Below, piece by piece: positions 1 through 7,900 of a DNA stretch of 49,851 nucleotides. The notes under the pieces were generated by a model. The model had not been told where the DNA came from. It saw only the letters and a list, made by a program, of their open reading frames with translations, and did no database searches. Made by a program: the position numbers and the translations under genes. The DNA is taken from the NCBI GenBank assembly GCA_002361955.1, contig DESK01000050.1, positions 29,397 through 79,247 on the forward strand, written 5' to 3'. Each line of letters starts with the position of its first letter. The stretch's first letter is position 1. The stretch comes from Lachnospiraceae bacterium UBA3316. GTDB lineage: Bacteria; Bacillota; Clostridia; Lachnospirales; Lachnospiraceae.

Positions 1-931
1 GGAGGCAAAAGAGGGGCCGGGCGGTAGCAAGGCAGAGGAGGCAAAAGAAGGGGCAGGCGGCAGCAGGACAGAGAAGACGCAGGATGGGAAAAAGGATGCC
101 GAAACAGGGAAAAGCACGGAAAAAGGGAAGGATCCGTCGCGGCCACCCATCGCTCCCTGTGACGAGGATCAGCTTCGTGATTATAACTACCTGCTCAATC
201 ATTATTTTGCGGTGGATCCTTCCACCACACCCTTAGAAAGCCAGCTGAATTACGACGCCTTTATGGCAAAAGACCTGAGGATGTCCGCGGGCGCGGACAA
301 ACCCCAGATTTTGATCTACCATACCCATTCCCAGGAGGCCTTTATTGACTCCAGGGAGGGCAGGGTGGAGGATACGATTGTGGGCGTGGGAGACCGCCTG
401 ACGGAGATTCTCACCAATGCCTACGGCTACAACGTGATCCACCATACAAAGACGTATGACCTGGTGGACGGCGTCCTGGACAGAAATATGGCCTACACGC
501 TGGCAGCCCCAGAGATTCAGCAGATCCTGGACGAAAATCCATCCATTGAGGTGGTTATCGACCTTCACAGGGACGGGGTGGACGGCCACAAGTTTGTAAC
601 GGAGGTGGACGGGAAGCCCGTCTCCCAGATCATGTTCTACAACGGCCTCAGCCGCTCGGCGGAAAACGGGGAGATCGACTATCTTCCGAACCCTTACCTT
701 TCAGACAATCTGGCCTTTTCCTTTCAGCTTCAGAAAAAGGCAAACGAGTATTATCCCGGATGGACGAGGGCCATTTATCTCAGCAGCCTCCGCTATAACC
801 TCCATATGCGCCCCAAGTCCCTGCTGATCGAGTCCGGTACCCAGCTCAACACGGTGGAGGAGGAGATGAATTCCATGGAGCTGCTGGCGGATATTCTGAA
901 TCAGGTATTGCGTGAAAAGAGGGATATGTGA
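1..931 (+). CDS. spoIIP: Stage II sporulation protein P, 5'-truncated
   Basis: The frame is open from base 2, so the true start lies before the window. SpoIIP is the amidase/endopeptidase of the SpoIIDMP complex, which degrades septal peptidoglycan during engulfment of the forespore. What is visible is a Gly/Lys/Glu-rich low-complexity linker (bases 2 to about 150) followed by the catalytic domain. That domain carries the family motif YHTHSQEAF near base 320 and VIDLHRDGVDG near base 560, where the His and Glu residues are expected to bind zinc. It ends with a typical LLIESGTQLNT segment. The gene precedes lepA by 51 bases, as in many Firmicutes. The N-terminal membrane anchor is outside the window. 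The product is well supported; only the start is missing. Confidence 0.93.
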   Translation, partial: EAKEGPGGSKAEEAKEGAGGSRTEKTQDGKKDAETGKSTEKGKDPSRPPIAPCDEDQLRDYNYLLNHYFAVDPSTTPLESQLNYDAFMAKDLRMSAGADKPQILIYHTHSQEAFIDSREGRVEDTIVGVGDRLTEILTNAYGYNVIHHTKTYDLVDGVLDRNMAYTLAAPEIQQILDENPSIEVVIDLHRDGVDGHKFVTEVDGKPVSQIMFYNGLSRSAENGEIDYLPNPYLSDNLAFSFQLQKKANEYYPGWTRAIYLSSLRYNLHMRPKSLLIESGTQLNTVEEEMNSMELLADILNQVLREKRDM

Positions 932-982
932 TACACTAAGCTGAATTGGACAGAGACGCAAGCAGTAAGAGGAGGAGCAGAA

Positions 983-2788
983 ATGGATCAGAGTAAAATC
1001 AGAAATTTTTGCATTATCGCGCATATAGATCACGGAAAATCCACACTGGCAGACAGGATCATCGAGATGACCGGCCTGCTTACCAGCCGGGAGATGCAGG
1101 CCCAGGTTTTGGACAATATGGACCTGGAGCGGGAGAGGGGGATTACCATTAAAGCCCAGACCGTCCGCACGGTCTACAGGGCCAAGGACGGGGAGGAATA
1201 TATTTTTAACCTGATCGACACACCGGGGCATGTGGACTTTAACTACGAGGTATCCAGGAGCCTGGCCGCCTGCGACGGGGCGATCCTGGTGGTGGACGCG
1301 GCCCAGGGGATCGAGGCCCAGACCCTGGCAAATGTGTACCTGGCCCTGGATCACGACCTGGACGTGATGCCTGTGATCAACAAGATCGACCTGCCCAGCG
1401 CGGATCCGGAGCGTGTCATCAATGAGATCGAGGATATTATCGGCATTGAGGCCCAGGACGCACCCAGGATTTCCGCGAAGACAGGGGAAAATGTGGAAGA
1501 GGTGTTGGAGCAGATCGTGGCGAAGATACCGGCTCCCGTGGGAGACGCGAAAGCGCCGCTGAAAGCCCTGATTTTTGATTCTGTGTATGATTCTTACCGG
1601 GGAGTTATTGTTTTCTGCCGGATCAAGGAAGGCGCCGTGAGGAGGGGAACCCCCATTTTGATGATGGCCACCGGAGCCAGGGCCGAGGTGGTGGAGGTAG
1701 GATATTTTGGCGCAGGCCAGTTTATCCCCTGCGAGGAGCTTTCCGCCGGTATGGTAGGCTATATCACGGCCAGTCTGAAAAACGTAAAAGAGACACGGGT
1801 GGGAGATACCGTCACAAACGCGGACATCCCCTGCGCCGAGCCTCTGCCTGGCTATAAAAAGGTGAACTCCATGGTGTTTTGCGGGATGTACCCGGCGGAC
1901 GGCGCAAAGTATCCGGATCTCAGGGACGCCCTGGAAAAATTGCAGTTAAACGACGCGGCCCTGCAGTTTGAGCCGGAGACCTCCGTGGCCCTGGGCTTTG
2001 GGTTCCGCTGCGGTTTCCTTGGGCTTTTGCACCTGGAGATCATCCAGGAGAGACTGGAGAGGGAGTACAACCTGGATCTGGTGACTACGGCTCCCAGCGT
2101 TATTTACAAGGTACATAAGACAAACGGTGAGGTGATGGAGCTGACAAACCCCTCCAACCTTCCCGATCCCTCAGAGATCGAGTATATGGAGGAGCCCATC
2201 GTCAGCGCGGAGATCATGGTGACTACGGAATTTATCGGTTCCATCATGCAGCTCTGTGAGGAGAGAAGGGGCGTATACTTAGGGATGGAATATATGGAGG
2301 AGACGAGAGCTCTTCTTAAGTATGACCTGCCCTTAAATGAGATTATATACGATTTCTTCGACGCGCTGAAATCACGCTCCAGGGGCTACGCTTCCTTCGA
2401 TTATGAGATGAAGGGCTATGAGCGCTCAGAGCTTGTGAAGCTGGATATCCTGGTAAACCGGGAAGAGGTGGACGCGTTGTCCTTTATCGTCCACGGGGCC
2501 ACCGCTTACGAGAGGGGCCGGAAGATGTGTGAGAAGCTGAAAGAGGAGATCCCAAGGCAGCTCTTTGAGATTCCCATCCAGGCGGCGATCGGCAGCAAGA
2601 TCATTGCCAGGGAAACCGTAAAAGCCATGCGGAAGGATGTACTGGCCAAGTGCTATGGCGGCGATATCACCAGAAAGAAGAAGCTTTTGGAAAAACAGAA
2701 GGAAGGAAAGAAGCGTATGCGCCAGGTGGGAAATGTAGAGATTCCGCAGAAGGCGTTTATGAGCGTCTTAAAGTTGGATGATAAGTAA
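983..2788 (+). CDS. lepA: Elongation factor 4 (LepA), ribosomal back-translocase GTPase
   Basis: LepA is a cytoplasmic translational GTPase that remodels stalled or mistranslocated ribosomes. The 601-residue length is normal for the family. G1 AHIDHGKST lies near residue 14, the switch region follows with [10 protein letters not shown], G3 is DTPGHVDF and G4 is NKIDLPSA. The C-terminal LepA-specific domain includes [24 protein letters not shown]-like sequence (here [11 protein letters not shown] onward) and ends [24 protein letters not shown] sits just before the ATG. The hemW frame overlaps its 3' end if an upstream ATG is used, which suggests cotranscription. Confidence 0.98.
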   Translation: [601 protein letters not shown]

Positions 2789-2789
2789 G

Positions 2790-3923
2790 ATGGAGCTGTA
2801 TATTCATATTCCGTTTTGTATTAGAAAATGCGCCTACTGCGATTTCCTCTCGTTTCCCGCCGGGGAAGAGAGAAAAAGGGCCTATGTGGAGGCTCTGAGG
2901 GAGGAGATCGGAGGGGCGGCTGAGAGAGGGGATGTCACCACCATATTTTTGGGCGGGGGCACCCCCTCCGTGCTTTCAGGGGAAGAGATCGGGATCCTCA
3001 TGGAGACGGTGCGGTCCCATTACCGGGTACTTCCGGGAGCGGAAATCAGCCTGGAGGCCAATCCCGGTACCCTGACGGCCGAAAAGCTTGCCGCCTGGAG
3101 GGAGGCAGGCATCAACCGCCTGAGCATAGGGCTGCAGTCGGCAGATAACAGAGAGCTGAGAACCCTCGGACGGATCCATACCTGGGAAGAATTTCTGGAG
3201 GGCTACCGGATGGCCAGGAAGGCAGGATTTGAAAATATCAATATTGACCTGATGTCCGCCCTGCCGGGCCAGAGCAGCCGCACCTGGAGGGAGACGCTTT
3301 TAAAGGTCACAGCCCTGGAGCCGGAGCATATCTCCGCCTACAGCCTGATCGTGGAGGAGGGGACTCCCTTTTATGAGAAGTACGGGGAGGACGCCAGACG
3401 CAGGGAGGAGGGGCTTGCCTGCTCCTGGCTGCCGTCGGAGGAGGAAGAGCGGCAGATGTACTACGACACGAAGGGGATTTTGGGGGAGAAGGGCTATGGC
3501 CGCTATGAGATCTCCAATTACGCCAGGAAGGGATACGAGTGCCGCCATAATTGCGGCTATTGGAGGAGAGAGAGCTATCGGGGCTTCGGTCTCGGGGCCT
3601 CCTCCCTGGTGGAGGAGGTACGCTTTAAAAATACGTCCTGCATGGAGGAGTACCTGGGCCGGGACTTTTCCAGACGGGAGGAAGAGCGCCTGTCAAAGGA
3701 GGCGCAGATGGAGGAGTTCATGTTTCTGGGGCTCCGGCTTGCGGAGGGCATATCCACGGAGGAGTTCTGCCGGAAATTTGGCTGTGCCTATGCGGAGGTT
3801 TATGGGAAGGTGACGAAGGAGCTTCTGGCAAAAAAACTGCTCTGTCAGGAAAACCAAAGGATTTTCCTGACAGAGCAGGGAATTGATGTGAGCAATTATG
3901 TGATAGCCGAGTTTCTATTCTGA
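2790..3923 (+). CDS. hemW: HemW-like radical SAM protein (heme chaperone / coproporphyrinogen oxidase-like)
   Basis: HemW-family proteins are radical SAM enzymes that bind heme and are thought to deliver it; older annotations call them oxygen-independent coproporphyrinogen III oxidases. The N-terminus reads MELYIHIPFCIRKCAYCDF with the CxxxCxxC [4Fe-4S] motif, then FLGGGTPS and a NIDLMSALPGQ segment, and a C-terminal winged-helix-like HemN_C region. At about 377 residues it has the usual HemW length. I chose the ATG at 2790 because the family begins right at this point. An in-frame ATG at 2778 would overlap lepA by 11 bases. The position after lepA matches B. subtilis. The last part of the coding region contains a strong minus-strand terminator for the neighbouring gene. 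Confidence 0.93.
   Translation: MELYIHIPFCIRKCAYCDFLSFPAGEERKRAYVEALREEIGGAAERGDVTTIFLGGGTPSVLSGEEIGILMETVRSHYRVLPGAEISLEANPGTLTAEKLAAWREAGINRLSIGLQSADNRELRTLGRIHTWEEFLEGYRMARKAGFENINIDLMSALPGQSSRTWRETLLKVTALEPEHISAYSLIVEEGTPFYEKYGEDARRREEGLACSWLPSEEEERQMYYDTKGILGEKGYGRYEISNYARKGYECRHNCGYWRRESYRGFGLGASSLVEEVRFKNTSCMEEYLGRDFSRREEERLSKEAQMEEFMFLGLRLAEGISTEEFCRKFGCAYAEVYGKVTKELLAKKLLCQENQRIFLTEQGIDVSNYVIAEFLF
3830..3878 (-). terminator. Rho-independent terminator for the SGNH gene, embedded in hemW coding sequence
   Basis: Bases 3837-3853 (CTGCTCTGTCAGGAAAA) and 3862-3878 (TTTTCCTGACAGAGCAG) form a perfect 17-bp stem with an 8-base loop. Read on the minus strand, the hairpin is followed directly by seven T residues (the A7 at 3830-3836). 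It therefore fits a terminator for the minus-strand gene ending at 3915, although it lies inside the 3' coding part of hemW. Confidence 0.85.
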
Positions 3924-4658
3924 ATCCTCCTGGGCCAGGGACATGACCACAAAATGATGAATGTCCCGGTACGTGTCATTGGAGTAGTGAAGGCCGTCCG
4001 CCGTCTCAAAGCCGTGATCCTCCAGGTAGGCGTAGCAGTCCAGAAACTGATCGGGGAAGGCTTCCTCCATTTTCTCGTTGAAGGCTTCGATCTCCTCGTT
4101 GCTGGCCCCGGAGCATTTTTCATCGTTTACGGGGTTTACGGATAAAATATAAAAGGAAGGATCGTGGTAGATGGAGAACAGCTCCTGATAGAGGGAGATG
4201 TACCTGTCAGCTTCCCGAAGGTCATTGACGCCAAGGTTGAAGATCACAGTGGCGCAGGGATCGGCGGCGAGGGCATTTTCCAGCTCCACAATGCCGTCAT
4301 GGTAAAACCAGTAATATCCCTCGCCGGATTTCGCGATGAAGGAGCAGCCGTCCTCCCCGCCATCCTTAAAGAGGGCGTTGTGCATACCTACCGTCCGGGA
4401 ATCGCCTACAAAGATATAGGAGTGGGCCGGTTCCTGGGCGTTTTCATCGTAAATATTTGTCTCGGAAACCACGGTTCCGTCCGGTTTCGCCGTATAGACG
4501 GGCTCGTCCCTTTCGGTTTCTCCTGAAAGAGAAACGGCCGGGGAGGCCTTGGAGGACGGCATGCTGCGGTTTAAGATGGTCACAAAACCGGCTAATCCCA
4601 AAAGACAGAGAATCAGGATAGATGCCAGAATGACAAGTAAAGTCGAACCTCTTTTCAT
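3915..4658 (-). CDS. Membrane-anchored SGNH/GDSL-type hydrolase
   Basis: The protein is about 247 residues with a single N-terminal transmembrane anchor (MKRGSTLLVILASILILCLL) and an extracellular part. Block I is FVGDSRTVGMHN with the expected nucleophile Ser in GDS(R). The Asn of FNLGVNDL matches block III and DGLHYSNDTY supplies the Asp-x-x-His pair of block V. This is the SGNH esterase/lipase fold, often used in gut clostridia to deacetylate cell-surface or dietary glycans; the actual substrate is unknown. The start at 4658 was chosen because AGAAAGGAAAG precedes it and it opens a clean signal-anchor; an upstream in-frame ATG at 4754 would lie beyond the promoter. It overlaps the end of hemW tail to tail by 9 bases and is divergent from the GH59 gene. 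Confidence 0.82.
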   Translation of the reverse strand: MKRGSTLLVILASILILCLLGLAGFVTILNRSMPSSKASPAVSLSGETERDEPVYTAKPDGTVVSETNIYDENAQEPAHSYIFVGDSRTVGMHNALFKDGGEDGCSFIAKSGEGYYWFYHDGIVELENALAADPCATVIFNLGVNDLREADRYISLYQELFSIYHDPSFYILSVNPVNDEKCSGASNEEIEAFNEKMEEAFPDQFLDCYAYLEDHGFETADGLHYSNDTYRDIHHFVVMSLAQEDSE

Positions 4659-4692
4659 TGGTTGAATCTTTCCTTTCTGTAAATATAATTCT

Positions 4693-4720
4693 AATATAGC
4701 ATATGTCGTAAAAATGTCAA
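4693..4720 (-). promoter_or_regulatory. Vegetative (sigma-A type) promoter of the SGNH gene
   Basis: On the minus strand the sequence reads TTGACA, a 16-base spacer ending in ATGC, and TATATT. It lies about 35 bases upstream of the chosen start. The TGC directly before the -10 is an extended -10 element. Confidence 0.75.
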
Positions 4721-4791
4721 TGGAAATCCCGTTTCCGGGGAGCAGACGTTTCAAAAGCTTTTGTGTAAAATGACGGAAACAAAGTTGGGAG

Positions 4792-4820
4792 TTGACAGGA
4801 AAATACCTGTTTTATACAAT
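4792..4820 (+). promoter_or_regulatory. Promoter of the GH59 gene with an internal dyad
   Basis: TTGACA (4792-4797), a 17-base spacer and TACAAT (4815-4820) form a near-consensus promoter. The dyad ACAGG-N6-CCTGT (4795-4810) overlaps the -35 and the spacer, which is where a repressor might bind. The leader to the ATG at 4914 is about 85 bases. Confidence 0.78.
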
Positions 4821-4913
4821 AAATACCATGACATGCTATGTTATGCGGAGGTAACTGTGAAGATACGGAACAGCTGCCGCCAGAGTAGGATACGTTACAG
4901 GAGGAGGAGACAA

Positions 4914-7900
4914 ATGAGAAAGAACAAAATGTGGAGAAAGCGCGCCCTGGCCCTTGCCGTAGGCGTCAGCATGGTGCTGGCTGGGGCACCCGCAAGGGTC
5001 AGCCGGGGAGCCGATGCGGAAAAAGTGTACGCGGCAGCCTATCAGAACGCGTCAAGTGTGGCGGAGACCACCCTGCCGGAGACGGTGCAGGTGGGAGGAA
5101 ACCAGGAGATCGTGACATGGAGCCTCAGAAGCAGCAAGTTTGCCGTGCCCTATGAGACTGTGGAGATCAAAGGAACTACAGAGAGCGGCCAGAGCGTTCT
5201 GGCAATGGTGGAGGTGATTCCCGACGAGGAATATCCGCTGGTGTATTTTGTGGACGCGGGAAGAGAGGGCGCAGAGTCAAAGGCTTACACTGCTGTCAAG
5301 GAGCTGGCGGGAAGCAGCCTGAAAAATGAGGCGGCGGACCAGCTTTTGGCAGAGGAAGCTTCCTGGGGAAGGAAAAGCACGTACCATGTAAAGGGAACCG
5401 GCGGCCTGGATGTGACGGACAAATACCAGACGGGCGTGTACGGAGAAAATGACAAGGTGAACAGCGTTTCCTGGCAGTTTGAGCTGGAAGCCGGGGAGTA
5501 TACGGTGCATATGGGATGCCTGGAGTGGTGGCAGAACAGCCGTACCATGCAAATCGAGGTCAACGGCGCGACCTCTGAGCGGATCGTGCTGTCCGGCACG
5601 AAAATGGAGAAGAAAAAGGGCTCTGTCAGCTTCCAGGTGAGCCAGGACGGCCCCGTGACGATAGACGTCAAGAATCCCACAGGGGGACAGGCTCCCGTAG
5701 TCTCCTGGCTCGCGGTGGCGAAGGGAACCGTGACGCTTCCCGACGTCAGCCAGGAAACGGAGATTCTCCTGAAGGGAGAGGATGTGGACGCGGCGGCAGC
5801 GAACAGGAACGGCCTGACGTATAAGGGCTTTGGCCTGCTCAGCGGAAACAGCACCAGTGACCTTTTGATGGATTATAAGCAGGAAGCCCCTGAGAAGTAC
5901 CGGGAGCTTCTGCAGGTGCTTTTCGGCGGGGAACATCCGCTGATGAACCATGTGAAGATGGAAATGGGAAATGACGGGAATAATTCTACCGGGGCGGATT
6001 CCTGTACCATGCGTTTTGAGGATGAGGAGGCTGATGTGACGAGAAGCCCCGGATTCCAGCTTGCCGCGGACGCAAAGGAGATCAATCCTAAGGTGAAGGT
6101 GAGCTTCCTGCGGTGGACGATGCCCTCCTGGGTACAGGAAAAATGGGACAGTGACAGGCAGGGCGCCGGCTATGAGGCGATGTACACATGGTACCGGGAG
6201 ACGGTTTTTGACGCCTACGAGAAGTATGGCTATATCGTCGATTACATTGATCCGGACACCAACGAGACAAGGGATCCGGACGCGTCCTTTATCAAGTGGT
6301 TTAAGAACCGGGTGGCAAATGAGACGGAGTTCCCGTCCTATATGGATGAGGAGGCAAAGGCGGCTTACCGCAGAATCAAGATCATAGCCTCCGATGAGAA
6401 TACGACCCTGAACCTTGTGCCGAAGATGAGAAACGACAAGGAGCTCTACGAGGCCGTGGACGCTGTGGGCTTCCATTATTCTACGGGAACGAAGGACAGC
6501 ACGGCAGATTACCGGACGATGGCGGATAAGGATGATAAGGAAGTGTGGTACAGTGAAGGCTGCGCCGTATTCAGCTACACGGAGTATCAGGAAAATAAAA
6601 ATTCTGAGGCTTACGGTGCAGGCTCCATCGGTGGTTACCAGAGCCCGTTGGCCCTGGCGGACAACTTTATCGCCAGCTTCGTCTATTCCAGAAAGACACA
6701 CTATATTTTCCAGCCGGCGGTGGGATCCTTCTACGAGGGCGCCCAGTACGACCACAAGGAACTGATCAGCGCGCGGGAGCCCTGGGCGGGGTACATTCAT
6801 TACGATCCCTCCGTCTATATGCTGCAGCATTTTTCCAAGTTCGCAAAGACGGGCTGGGAAAACGGAGACAACACAGAAGGGATCTGGCGTGTGATCGCGA
6901 ATGCCAGCGGAAATACCTCCGGGAACAGAGGAGATCTGGGACATATCACCAATGAAAGCGGAAATCCCAGCTATCTGACGCTGGCGTCTCCCGATAAGTC
7001 GGATTTTTCTGTGGCGATCGTAAACAACAGCGCAAAGACCCTTCCCTACGCCATCAAGACAGAGGGGATGCATGTGGCGGAAGGAGCGCCTGCGGAGGTC
7101 TGGGAGACCACGAAGGACAGCTATCTGGCTTACCAGGGGGAGGCTGCCTGGGAGGACGGGTATTATGTGCTGGATGTAAAGCCTTATTCAATGGTGACTG
7201 TCACGACTCTGGATTGCAATGGAAAAGAGGAGTATACCGGCAGGCTGCCTAAAGAAAACGAAAAGGCGGTGCTGGATACGGACGACCAGGGCAGAGGGCA
7301 GGATACGGCCTCCGCGACCCTCTACGCGGATGATTTTTCCTACAGTGGGTATCCGGAGGATTATCTGGAGAAGAGAGGAAATGAGCCGCGGTATGCCGTG
7401 GACTTTACGGGCGCTTTCGCGGTGGAGGACGGAAAGCTGAAGCAGCTCCTTGATAAGCCTGTGAACCAGTGGAACAGCTATGAGCCCAGCACGGTGATCG
7501 GAGATTTCCGGTGGATGAACTACAAGGCCGGTGTGGATGTGACGCCGGGCGGCGGCAGCTACGCCGGATTGAATATCCGCCAGCAGACGGGCATGGGCTT
7601 TGAGGGAAGCGGCTACAGCCTGCGCATTGAGGCGGACGGTTCCTGGACAATGAAAAAAAGAGGCACAAAGATCGCGGAGGGCAGCGTGGCGGCAAAAGCA
7701 GGCGGCTCCTACCGGCTGGAGCTGGAGGGCAGAGGAAGCTTTATTTCCGCATGGGTCGACGGCGTGCAGGTGGCCTGCTACAACGATCCGGAGCCGGAGT
7801 ACTTCGGACGGGTGCGCTTAGGCTGCGGCTGGGCCGAGACGGTCTTTGATAATCTGAAGGTGGAGAAGGTGGAGGGTTATGAGCCCTATGCCCTTCAGAT

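Noticed and set aside
3373..3813. 146-residue frame overlapping hemW on the plus strand
   Set aside because: Arg/Gly-rich out-of-frame reading of hemW with no start context.
5277..7073. 598-residue minus-strand open frame opposite the GH59 gene
   Set aside because: It has no recognisable domain, no ribosome site, and lies opposite a well-supported coding frame; long antisense frames are common at this GC and codon usage.
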